DNA from: Rhodoferax koreense
GTDB taxonomy: Bacteria > Pseudomonadota > Gammaproteobacteria > Burkholderiales > Burkholderiaceae_C
Direction of reading: 5' to 3'
DNA: 64,000 nt
Assembly: GCF_001955695.1 (NCBI RefSeq)
Contig: NZ_CP019236.1
Span: 5,642,001 to 5,706,000 of the forward strand
Shown here: piece after piece, positions 19,271 through 27,900 of the stretch
Numbering within the stretch: position 1 is the first letter of the stretch
Layout of the letters: every line of letters begins with the position of its first letter
Made by a program: the position numbers and the translations under genes
The notes under the pieces: model-generated
What the model saw: only the letters and a program-made list of their open reading frames with translations
Database searches by the model: none
Told to the model about the DNA's origin: nothing

Positions 19271-20398
19271 TCACTTCGGCCACAACACCCACAGCTTCAA
19301 CGGCTGCTTCAGCCGCCCGGCCAGCTCCCCCGCCTCCACGCCCCAGCCCGCGAAATAATCGGCGCGCACCGCGCCGGTGATCGCGCTGCCGGTGTCCTGC
19401 GCCATCACCAGCTTCTGCAGCGGCACCAGCGGCCCGGGCGAGGCCAGCCAGACCGGCGTGCCATAGGGAATGCTGCCGGGGTCGACGGCGATGGAGCGGC
19501 CAGGCGTGAGCGCCACACCCTGGGCACCGCGCGGGCCGAACATCGCGTCCAGTTCGGGCAGGGCTTCTTCGCGGAAAAACACCATGCGCGGGTTGGCCCA
19601 CAGCAGTTCGTTCACACGTTGGGGGTTCTGCGCGATCCAGGCCTTGATACCCGGCCAGGACGCGTCACGGATCAGGCCCTGGTCAAGCAGCCAGCGGCCC
19701 ACGCTTTTGTAAGGCTGGTCGTTGGTGCCGGCGAAGGCCAGGCGCACCACGCGCTGGCGGCCGTCCGGCTCGGTCACCCGGATGCGGCCTGAGCCCTGGA
19801 TCTGCAGCACCAGGGCGTCCACCGGGTCGGCCAGCCAGATGATTTCACGGCCGGCCAAGGCGGCGCGCGCCTCGGGCAGGGTGTCCATTTCCTGGCGGGT
19901 GTACCAGGGCTTGCGCTGGCCGAGCGTGGCCGGCGGGCGGTACAGCGGCGCGACGAAGGTGGCGCTCGGCAGGCGCGAACCTTCGAACACCGGTTCGTAA
20001 TAACTCGTGAGCAGGCCTTCGGTCGGCCCTTGCAAGGCATCCACGCGATAGGGCTGCAGCCGCTGCTGCATCCAGGCCCGCTGCTCCTCGCCGCTGCCGA
20101 TGCTGAGCCGCCGCACCTCGCTGCACAGCGGCGCGAAGATGGGGCCCGGCCGTTCGCAACTCTTGATCCAGGCGTTCCACGCCTCGAACAGCGGATCGTC
20201 GTTGAAGCCCGGCAGTTCGGTCCACGCGACCGGGGTCCAGCGGCTGCGCGGATGCTGGATGGTGCCGCCGGCCCACGGCGTGGCCGCTGAAGGCGCAGGC
20301 GTGGCCACCTCCGGTTCCGGCTCGAACGAAGGCCGCGAGGCACAACCGGCCAGCATTCCTACAATCGCGGCCAATACAAAACTGAGGATACGGTTCAT
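19271..20398 (-). CDS. mltA: Membrane-bound lytic murein transglycosylase A
   Basis: A 375-residue MltA, an outer-membrane lipoprotein that cuts the glycan strands of peptidoglycan to form 1,6-anhydromuropeptides. The signal peptide ends in lipobox MLAGCAS. The MltA domain includes GLLTSYYEPVFEGS, and the C-terminal 3D domain carries VMAQDTGSAITGAVRAD with the catalytic Asp in QDTG. ATG 20398 is chosen because the signal peptide starts there. This codon overlaps the ATG of a small gene on the other strand. Confidence 0.93.
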   Translation of the reverse strand: MNRILSFVLAAIVGMLAGCASRPSFEPEPEVATPAPSAATPWAGGTIQHPRSRWTPVAWTELPGFNDDPLFEAWNAWIKSCERPGPIFAPLCSEVRRLSIGSGEEQRAWMQQRLQPYRVDALQGPTEGLLTSYYEPVFEGSRLPSATFVAPLYRPPATLGQRKPWYTRQEMDTLPEARAALAGREIIWLADPVDALVLQIQGSGRIRVTEPDGRQRVVRLAFAGTNDQPYKSVGRWLLDQGLIRDASWPGIKAWIAQNPQRVNELLWANPRMVFFREEALPELDAMFGPRGAQGVALTPGRSIAVDPGSIPYGTPVWLASPGPLVPLQKLVMAQDTGSAITGAVRADYFAGWGVEAGELAGRLKQPLKLWVLWPK

Positions 20399-20546
20399 GG
20401 TGTTGCTTTTACTCGAAGCGCTGGGTGCCGGTCTGGTGCTGGTGCTGATTGTCTGGTGGACGATGTTTTCGGGGCGCAAGGGGGGTGAGCTGCCGGAGGC
20501 GAATGATGCGGCCAAAAATGATGCCGACAACCATCAGAAACCTTGA
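20397..20546 (+). CDS. Small single-span membrane protein, hypothetical
   Basis: A 49-residue ORF: an N-terminal hydrophobic helix (LLLLEALGAGLVLVLIVWW) then a hydrophilic tail rich in Asn, Asp and Lys. GAGG lies nine bases before the ATG. The ATG overlaps the mltA start codon on the opposite strand by two bases, so each gene's ribosome site lies inside the other's coding region. I have an impression that similar short ORFs sit at this place in related genomes but cannot verify it. Confidence 0.5.
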   Translation: MVLLLLEALGAGLVLVLIVWWTMFSGRKGGELPEANDAAKNDADNHQKP

Positions 20547-20614
20547 GCTTGCACCGAATTTGCAGGCGATGATATGCTGGCAATGCTTTCATTGATAGCA
20601 GACTGGAGCGAGGC

Positions 20615-20860
20615 ATGGCCACTTTGACCATCCGAAATTTTGACGAGACGCTGAAACAACGCCTGCGCATCGAGGCCGCCGAACATGGGCGTTCGATGGA
20701 AGAAGAGGTTCGCTCGATTCTTCGGCAGGCACTCGAAAAAGCGGCGCCCGCACGCGGCCTCGGCAGCCGTATCCATCAACGTTTCGCCGCCATCGGTGGC
20801 GTCGATCTCGAGTTGCCTGCGCACACCGAACCAGCCCGAGCCGCGAAGCTGAAGCCATGA
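20615..20860 (+). CDS. FitA/VapB-like ribbon-helix-helix antitoxin
   Basis: An 81-residue antitoxin. The N-terminus MATLTIRNFDETLKQRLRIEAAEHGRSMEEEVRSILRQAL-type pattern (residues 1-40) is a FitA-like ribbon-helix-helix DNA-binding domain; the Pro/Ala-rich tail would wrap the toxin. GGAGCGAGG lies just upstream of the ATG. It overlaps the toxin gene by four bases (ATGA), as expected of a type II pair that represses its own promoter. Confidence 0.88.
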   Translation: MATLTIRNFDETLKQRLRIEAAEHGRSMEEEVRSILRQALEKAAPARGLGSRIHQRFAAIGGVDLELPAHTEPARAAKLKP

Positions 20861-21288
20861 TGCTGCTGGACACGAATGTGTTGTCCGAACTCATGCGCCA
20901 GCAGCCGGATCGCCAGGTGCTGGCCTGGCTGGACGCCCAGCCGACCGAAACCTTGTTCGTCAGCGCGGTGACGGTGGCCGAACTCATGTACGGCATCGAG
21001 CGCCTGCCCGAGGGCCGGCGCAAAGACAGCCTGCGTGAGACCGCGTGGACGATGTTGGAAGAGGATTTCGATGGCCGCATCCTGCCATTCGACGGCGCGG
21101 CGGCCACTCGTTACGCATGGCTCGCGGCCCAACGGGAGCGCTCAGGTCGGCCGATCGGCATGGCCGATGCGCAGATCGCCGCCATCTGCCTTGGCACGCA
21201 CGCCGACCTGGCGACGCGCAACACCAAGGACTTCGCCGGTCTCGGTCTTGTATTGACCAACCCCTGGCAGACCGCGTCCCAAGATTGA
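20857..21288 (+). CDS. FitB/VapC-like PIN-domain toxin
   Basis: A 143-residue PIN-domain ribonuclease. It opens MMLLDTNVLSELMR and keeps the acidic metal-binding set: Asp5, Glu42 (VTVAELMYGI), Asp104 (GMADAQIAAI) and Asp125 (RNTKDF). These proteins cleave tRNA or rRNA when freed from the antitoxin. The start overlaps the antitoxin stop. All catalytic residues are present, so the toxin should be active. Confidence 0.9.
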   Translation: MMLLDTNVLSELMRQQPDRQVLAWLDAQPTETLFVSAVTVAELMYGIERLPEGRRKDSLRETAWTMLEEDFDGRILPFDGAAATRYAWLAAQRERSGRPIGMADAQIAAICLGTHADLATRNTKDFAGLGLVLTNPWQTASQD

Positions 21289-21332
21289 AGCATCGAATCA
21301 GCCTCTGACGCAGGCAAATGCTTCGCCCATCG

Positions 21333-21968
21333 CTACAAACTTCGCAGCAGATTAGCCAACTCCACCGCCGACTTCACTTCCATCTTTTCGAACACGCGGG
21401 CGCGGTGCACTTCGACCGTGCGCACGCTGATGTCGAGCTGGTCGGCGATGAGTTTATTGGGCAGGCCTTCGACCACCAGGCGCATCACGTCGCGTTCGCG
21501 CTCGGTGAGTTCGCCCAGGCGAATCTTCAAACCGACTTTGGCCGTGAGCGACTGCACGGCCTCCTGCGACTTCGCCAGCGCCTGTTCGATGCGGTCGACC
21601 AGCGCGTTGTCGGAAAACGGCTTCTCGCAGAAATCGAAGGCGCCGCGCTTGACCGCATCCACCGCGGTGGGCACGTCGGCATGGCCGGTGAGGAAGATCA
21701 CCGGCATCGCCACCTGCAGGCCGAGCGCGATGATCTTGTCGAACAGGGCCAGCCCGCTCATGCCGGGCATGCGCACGTCGAGCAGCAGGCAGCAGGCCTG
21801 GCGCGGCGAAAAACCGTTGCCGCTGCCGAGCAGCATGCGTTCGAAGGCCTCGGCACTGTCGAAGCTTTCGCTGTACAGGCGGCGCGAGCGCAGCAGCCAG
21901 GAGAGGGCGTCGCGCACGCCGGCGTCGTCGTCGACGATGAATACGGTGGCATCCAGGATGGGTTGCAT
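21333..21968 (-). CDS. FixJ/DctR-like two-component response regulator
   Basis: A 211-residue regulator. The receiver domain has the acidic pair VDDD, the phosphorylated Asp in LLLDVRMPGMSG, the Thr in FLTGHAD and the Lys in CEKPFSD. The C-terminal LuxR-type helix-turn-helix includes LTERERDVMRLVVEG and NKLIADQLDISVRTVEVHR. It follows its kinase by 24 bases on the same strand. DctR-type control of C4-dicarboxylate uptake is the nearest known model, but no dctPQM transport genes are in the window. Confidence 0.9.
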   Translation of the reverse strand: MQPILDATVFIVDDDAGVRDALSWLLRSRRLYSESFDSAEAFERMLLGSGNGFSPRQACCLLLDVRMPGMSGLALFDKIIALGLQVAMPVIFLTGHADVPTAVDAVKRGAFDFCEKPFSDNALVDRIEQALAKSQEAVQSLTAKVGLKIRLGELTERERDVMRLVVEGLPNKLIADQLDISVRTVEVHRARVFEKMEVKSAVELANLLRSL

Positions 21969-21992
21969 GGCGGTGTAGTCCGTATGGGCTGT

Positions 21993-24125
21993 CTAGAGGT
22001 TGGCGGAGCCGAGCGCAGCCGGCGCGTCATGCAAGGTCGACGCGTCCTGTCCGCTGCAGGTGGGAAGGGTGAAGCGAAACACCGTGCCCTGGGGCTGGTT
22101 GTCCTCGAAGCCGAGGAAACCACCGTGCTGCTCGATCACGGTGCGGCACAGGTTGAGGCCCAGCCCCATGCCTTCGACCTTGGTGGTGAAGAAGGGCGTG
22201 AACAGCCGGTCGGCCACGTCGGGCTGGATGCCCGGGCCGACGTCGGCCACCGAGAACTCCAGCCAGCCCAGGGGCCGCGAGGCGCCCAGGTTGGCACCGG
22301 CCGGGCGCACCCGCATCAGCAGCAGGCGTTCGCGCACCGCAGGCGGCACCGGGCCGTCCATGGCCTGCATGGCGTTGCGCGCCAGGTTCAGCAGCACCTG
22401 CTCGACCATGGTGCGGTCGCACAGCACCGCCGGCAGGTTCGGCGATAGATCGAGTTGCACGCGCACCGCCAGCTTACGCGCCTGCAGGTGCACCAACGGC
22501 ATGATGGCGTCGAACAACGCGGCCGGGGCCACAGCCTCGCGCGCCTGCGCGCGGCGGCGCACGAAGCCGTGCACGCTCTTGATGACCCGGCCCGCACGTT
22601 CGGCCTGCTCGGCGATGCGTTGCATGGCGACCCGCAGGTCCTTCAGGTCTTCGGCATCGGCCTGCGGATGCCCTTGCGCGCCGTGCGGGCCGCCGCCCAG
22701 CAGGTTCAACGAACCCGTGGCGTAGCTCGAAATGGCGGCCAGCGGCTGGTTGAGCTCATGGCTCAGCAGCGAGGCCATCTCGCCCACCGTGGCCAGCCGG
22801 GCCGTGGCCTGCAGCCGGTCCTGGCTGGTGCGCGAGAGCTCTTCCACCCGGCGCTGCTCGGAGATGTCGAGCACGGCGCTCATCCAGCCGGTCTGCGTGC
22901 CGTGCGCGTTGATCAGCGGCGCCTCGATCACCAGGACCGGGAAACGCGAACCGTCCTTGTGCATGAACACCGACTCGAAGCCTTCGCGCGGCGGCATGTT
23001 GCCGGCCAGGCGGATGGTCTGGCGCTGCCGGTATTCGTCGGCGAGTTCGGGTGGCCAGTACGGCGCGGGCGCACTGCGCCCCCACAATTCCTCGGGCGCG
23101 AAACCCACCATCTGGCAGAACGCGGGGTTCACGTAGGTGATGCGGCCCTCCAGGTCGCGCGCGCGCAGGCCGGTGAGCAGCGAATCCTCCATCGCCTTGC
23201 GGAAGGCGAGTGCGTCGGCCAGGTCGCGCTCCACCCGCAGGCGGCGCCGCGTGTCCTTCACCAGCAGGATGGTCACCGACACCAGGGCGATGGACATCAG
23301 CGTGACCAGGGCCGTCATGATGTTGGGGAACACGTCGGGTGCGCCGTGCCAGCTGTCCATTCGCAGCACCAGCGTGTTACCCGGCAGGTCGAGCAGTTGC
23401 TGCGCGGTGAAGACCCGCGTGCCGCGCCGCGCCGTGCCGTGCAGCGCCAGCCGCGTGCCGTCGGCCTCGACGAAGGACACCTCCTGGCTGCGCGTGAGCT
23501 GCCGGCCCACCAGGTCGGCCAGCACGCCGGGCAGCGAATACGTGGCGACGAGGTAGCCGCTGACGCGGCCCGAGACCATCAGCGGCAGGCACAGCTCCAC
23601 CATCTCCAGGCCCAGGCCGTCGGTCTGCGGCAGGAAGAAGCTCGTGGAATAGATCGGCCCGCTGAAACGCCGGGCAGTGGCGCAGGCCAGGCCCACGTCC
23701 GTCTGGGCATTCTCGCGGCCGAGCAACTCGAAGACCGGGGCGCGGTACGGCGTATCGGCCTGGGCCAGCACCGCCAGCGCGGGGTTGCGCAGTTCGATGC
23801 GCATCAGCTCGCGGCGCTCGCGCAGCAGCTCGGCCGCGGCCTTGGCCCAGCCCGCACTGTCGGGCTCGTTGGCGCTGAGCGCCTGCAGGCTTTGCACGTT
23901 GCGCGCCAGGCCGGTGCGGATGTCATTCACCGCCTCGGCGGCATCGGCCTCCAGCCGGCTCTGCACCTGGCTGGCCTCGTAGCGCCCGGCGAGCCAGACC
24001 AGCGTGACCAGCACCGACACCACCAGCAGCATCAGCCAGACCCACAGCGACCAGCGGTGCCACAGCCGGTTCAGGCTGCCCAGGCGACGCCACCAGGACG
24101 GCACGGTTGGCGCCACGGCATTCAC
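21993..24125 (-). CDS. PAS-containing sensor histidine kinase, DctS-like
   Basis: A 710-residue membrane sensor kinase. Two membrane helices (about 27-47 and 268-289) enclose a 220-residue periplasmic sensor domain. A PAS domain (312-428) is followed by the dimerisation helix with SLLSHELNQPLAAISSYA (His456) and an ATPase domain with NLARNAMQAM and GMGLGLNLCRTV. The architecture resembles DctS/FixL-type kinases. It starts with GTG at 24125, overlapping the stop of the hydrolase gene by four bases; its regulator follows. The ligand cannot be read from the sequence. Confidence 0.9.
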   Translation of the reverse strand: MNAVAPTVPSWWRRLGSLNRLWHRWSLWVWLMLLVVSVLVTLVWLAGRYEASQVQSRLEADAAEAVNDIRTGLARNVQSLQALSANEPDSAGWAKAAAELLRERRELMRIELRNPALAVLAQADTPYRAPVFELLGRENAQTDVGLACATARRFSGPIYSTSFFLPQTDGLGLEMVELCLPLMVSGRVSGYLVATYSLPGVLADLVGRQLTRSQEVSFVEADGTRLALHGTARRGTRVFTAQQLLDLPGNTLVLRMDSWHGAPDVFPNIMTALVTLMSIALVSVTILLVKDTRRRLRVERDLADALAFRKAMEDSLLTGLRARDLEGRITYVNPAFCQMVGFAPEELWGRSAPAPYWPPELADEYRQRQTIRLAGNMPPREGFESVFMHKDGSRFPVLVIEAPLINAHGTQTGWMSAVLDISEQRRVEELSRTSQDRLQATARLATVGEMASLLSHELNQPLAAISSYATGSLNLLGGGPHGAQGHPQADAEDLKDLRVAMQRIAEQAERAGRVIKSVHGFVRRRAQAREAVAPAALFDAIMPLVHLQARKLAVRVQLDLSPNLPAVLCDRTMVEQVLLNLARNAMQAMDGPVPPAVRERLLLMRVRPAGANLGASRPLGWLEFSVADVGPGIQPDVADRLFTPFFTTKVEGMGLGLNLCRTVIEQHGGFLGFEDNQPQGTVFRFTLPTCSGQDASTLHDAPAALGSANL

Positions 24126-24934
24126 AGGACGCGGTGCCCCAGTGCCGGCAGCTGGGTGCGGCAGGTCTCGAGCCTTGCGGCATCGAGCTCGGCCAGCACC
24201 ACGGCTTCACCCTCGGCGTGTTCGGCCAGCACCTGGCCCCAGGGGTCGACGAGCATCGAATGGCCCCAGGTGCGCCGGCCGCTCTCGTGCAGGCCGCCTT
24301 GTGCCGGCGCCATCACGAAGGCCAGGTTCTCCACCGCGCGCGTGCGCAGCAGCAGTTCCCAATGGGCCAGCCCGGTCGCCTGCGTGAAGGCGCTGGGCAC
24401 CAGCAGCAGATCGGCGCCCCGGGCCGCATAGTCGCGATACAGCTCGGGAAAGCGCAGGTCGTAGCAGACGCTCATGCCAATGCGCCACAGGCGGCCGTCG
24501 CGCGCGGTCATTTCGAACATCTGCGGCGTGGTGCCGTGTTCAAGCACCCGCGCCTCGTCGAAGCGCTCGACACCGTTGTCGAAGCGGAACAGGTGGATCT
24601 TGTCGTAGCGCGCCACGCAGGCGCCGCCGGGCTCGAACGCCAGCGAACTGTTGCGCACGCGGCCGCCATCGGCGGTGATCGGCAGCGTGCCGCCGACCAG
24701 CCAGAGGCGGAATTCACGTGCGGCTTCGGACAGGAACCGCTGGATCGGCCCGTCGCCGAACGGCTCCTGCACCTGGAGCTTGTCGGTATCGACGCGGCCC
24801 ATGATGCAGAAATACTCGGGCAGCACGGCGAGTTCGGCACCGGCTTCGGCGGCCCGGGCCAGCAAGGCCCGCGCGTGCGCGAGGTTGGCGGCCAGGTCCG
24901 TCGAGGAGACCATCTGGATGGCGGCGACTTTCAA
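24122..24934 (-). CDS. Carbon-nitrogen hydrolase, nitrilase/omega-amidase-like
   Basis: A 270-residue nitrilase-superfamily amidase with the Glu-Lys-Cys triad at Glu40 (LAVLPEYF), Lys112 (RYDKIHLF) and Cys157 (SVCYDLRFPE). This subgroup (Nit1/NitFhit-like) includes deaminated-glutathione amidase. The frame runs to 25045, but the protein should start at TTG 24934 (MKVAAIQMVSS) with GGAG seven bases upstream; the TTG overlaps the yhdP stop codon. It is coupled to yhdP before it and to the kinase gene after it. Confidence 0.88.
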   Translation of the reverse strand: MKVAAIQMVSSTDLAANLAHARALLARAAEAGAELAVLPEYFCIMGRVDTDKLQVQEPFGDGPIQRFLSEAAREFRLWLVGGTLPITADGGRVRNSSLAFEPGGACVARYDKIHLFRFDNGVERFDEARVLEHGTTPQMFEMTARDGRLWRIGMSVCYDLRFPELYRDYAARGADLLLVPSAFTQATGLAHWELLLRTRAVENLAFVMAPAQGGLHESGRRTWGHSMLVDPWGQVLAEHAEGEAVVLAELDAARLETCRTQLPALGHRVL

Positions 24935-27900
24935 CGTGGAACTCCATTCTTGGCGGGGCCGAGGGCTTCGGTTTTGTCTTCCGTCGCGCCACCCGGGGAA
25001 AGCAGGGAGCGGCGCGCGACCTTGGTGATTTTCGGGTCGGCCCACGCGCCGTCCACATGGAATTCCTGGGTGGCGGCCTCCATCAGCGGTTTGCGCAGGA
25101 ACATCTGCGCCAGGAAGGTGCCCAGGCCGATGGCCGGGTTGATCACCGTGGCCACGAGCGAGGCCGTGCCGGCGTTGATCTCGGGAATGACGACCACCTT
25201 GAGGTCCTGCGTTTCATGGGCGATGTCGGCACGGCCGTCCATCAGCACGGCGGCGTTCACGCCCTTCATCTGCAGGTTGTTGGTGGTGGCGATGCCCTGC
25301 TCGATGTGCACGTCGCCACGGATGAAGTCGAACGCGAAGCCTTCGCTGAACACGTCGCGGAAATCGAGCGTGAGCCGGCGCGGCAGGGCCTGCAGGCTCA
25401 ACACGCCGAGCAGCTTGGTGATGCCCGGGTCGGCCTTGAGGAACTGGCCGCTCTCGACGTTCACGTTGAGCTGGCCGCCGAGCGTGGGGTAGTCGAGCGA
25501 CAGCGGCGAGCCGACCCAGGCGATCTGCCCTTCCATATGGCCCTTGCCGCGGCGGAACACGTCCTTCATGCCGAAGCGGCCGAGCAGCCCGCCGGCGTCC
25601 ACGATGTCGAGCTTGAAGTTCATCACCGTGCGCCGTGATCCGCCAGCCTGCGCATTGAGCGCGGCCCAGTTGCCCGACGCGCTGAAGCTCGCTTGCGGGT
25701 TGCTCACGCTGAGCCGGTTCAGCCGCCATTCGCGCGCGGCGGCACCATCGCGTTGCGCCAGGTTGCCGCCGCGGTTCACCGCCTCCATCTCGACGCGGCC
25801 CAGGTTGTGGCCCTTGAGCTCGAAGTCGTCGACCACGATGTCGAGCGCGGGCACGCTCTCGGGCGGTGCGTCGAGCAATGTATCGACCGCCGTGGTGGCG
25901 CTGGGCTCGATCGTCAGCCGCGTGAGCCGCGCGAAGACCTTGCCCGCGCCTGCATTGCCGCCACCCGCGCCGGGCGGATGGTATTCGGCATAACCGTTGA
26001 GTTCGGTGGCGTCGATATCGGCCTTCCACGACTGGTCTTCGCGCGTGGCGCGCGCCGAGAGCTTGTGCAGCGTCCGCCCGTCGGTGGCGAACTCGTTCGC
26101 GCGCAGCATGATGGTCGAGGGCAGGTACGCCTGCATCGCACTCGGACCGGACGCCTTCGGCGGCGCGCCGGCAGGCGTTGGCGAAGCCGCCGGGCTCGAA
26201 CCGAGCAGGCTCTCCCAAGCGTCCACATTCAGCACGTCGAGGTTCACCTGGGCCGACACGCCATCGGCAGGCGCGGGCGCCGCGTCGGTGATCGGGGCGC
26301 CGACGCGGATGGTGCCGCGCAACACCCGGGGCACCGCGGCGCTGATGTCGCGTGTGTAAGCCACCGACACCACGCGGCCGATGTCCAGCGCCAACTGGTC
26401 CTGCATCGGCACCTTCGCATTGGCCGCGGACGCAGAGGCCGAGGCGGCCGTCAGGCTGCGCTCGAACCGCAATGGCAGGCTGCTGTCGGCGCTCTTGTTG
26501 AGCGGCGCCGGCAGATTGAGCGCCAGCCCCTGCAAGCTGCTGGTGAGGGTCAACTCGGGCACGCCCCGGCGGAACGACAGCACGGCGTTGTAGGCCGTGC
26601 TGCCGCTGGTGTTGGCGGCGACCTGCGCCAGACCCTCGAGTTCACGCGCCTGGCGCAGGCCTTCGGCCGTGACTACGCCCTGCCCGCGGAACAGCAGGCC
26701 AGGCTCCGCCCCCGGCGATGCTGGCGGCTGCGCACCACCCTCGAACTTCAGGTCGCCGCCAAGCACGCGCGCCTGGCCACCGGCAACGCTGAACCCGGTT
26801 TCGCTGAAGCCGACAACGCCTTTGGCACGGCCGAGCAGCGGCGTGTCGGGCGCGAGCTGCAGGTCGTTGCCCGCCAGTGTCACACTGCCCTGCACCTTGC
26901 TCTTGTCGATGGTGGCGATCGGCAGGGAGAGCTTGAGTTTCAGGTCGGCCGGCCCGGTGGCGCTGGCCTGGCTCAGCGCCCGGCCGGTCAGCGCGTCGAT
27001 CGGCGAGCCGCGCACGATCGCCAGCATGTCGGTCAAAGGGCCGCGCGCGTCCGCATTCACGTTGACCACGGAATGGGCGAGGTTGGGGATTTCGGCTTCG
27101 GCACGGCTCACCGGCAAGGCGGGCATGCCGGCCACGCCGCCGAGCTTGCCGGCCGCGTTGCGGATGCGCATGGCCTGGCGATCGAAGATGAGCTCGCCAT
27201 CCAGCTGGGTCAGCGGCGGCCAGGGCAAGGCGTCGGCAGGCTGGATGCTGCGCGGAATGAAGGCGTAGGTGGCGTTCTGCACGCTGGCGGCGATGTTGAA
27301 GTCGCCCGGATGGGCGTCGGAGAACGGGAAGTCCCACAGGTCGCCCTTGACCTTGAACTTCACGCTGTTGGCGGTGCCGGCCACCACGCCGTCGCGCACG
27401 TAATGGCGCACCTCGGGGCCGAGTTCCAGCGGCAGGTAACGGTGCACACGCGTGCCGTCGGCGCGGCTCAGGTTGCCGCTCAAGTCGAGCACGCCGGGAA
27501 AGCGGGAGCGGCTGGTCGACCTGGCCGGGTCGCTGGTGCGCCAGGTGGCCTGCGCCGTGCCTTCGGCGTCGGCATTGGCGAACTTGAGTCCGCTGACCTT
27601 CACCGACAGCTTGTCGCCGTCGCTCTGCCAGCTCACGTCCGTGGAGAGACTGGTCAACGGCACCTCGGGCTCTTCGAAGATGCCCGGGAAACTCAGCGCA
27701 CCCTGCTCGATGGCCAGCGTGGCGCGACCGCCGGACTGGGTCAGGTCGAAATCCACGGTGGCGCCGCGCAGCCCGGGCCGGCCGGTGGGCGGCACGGGCC
27801 AGGTGCGCACGGGCGCGGCGCCGGGCGCGATCTCGAGCTGGCTGACCCGGCCCTTCGCACGGTAGGTCGAAGGCGCTTCCATGCGGCCCTGCCAGTTCGC

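Noticed and set aside
20615..21288. Toxin-antitoxin pair as a sign of a genomic island
   Set aside because: Flanking genes are housekeeping, there are no direct repeats, integrase or tRNA edge, and the base composition looks the same as its neighbours.
21287..21324. A 7-bp hairpin between the PIN toxin and the response regulator
   Set aside because: The loop is 24 bases and there is no T-run; it is too weak to call a terminator.
21931..21945. TCGTCG followed closely by CGACGA inside the response regulator gene
   Set aside because: The half-sites are one base apart rather than four, it is in coding DNA, and there is no -10 at 22 bases, so it is not part of the dyad family.
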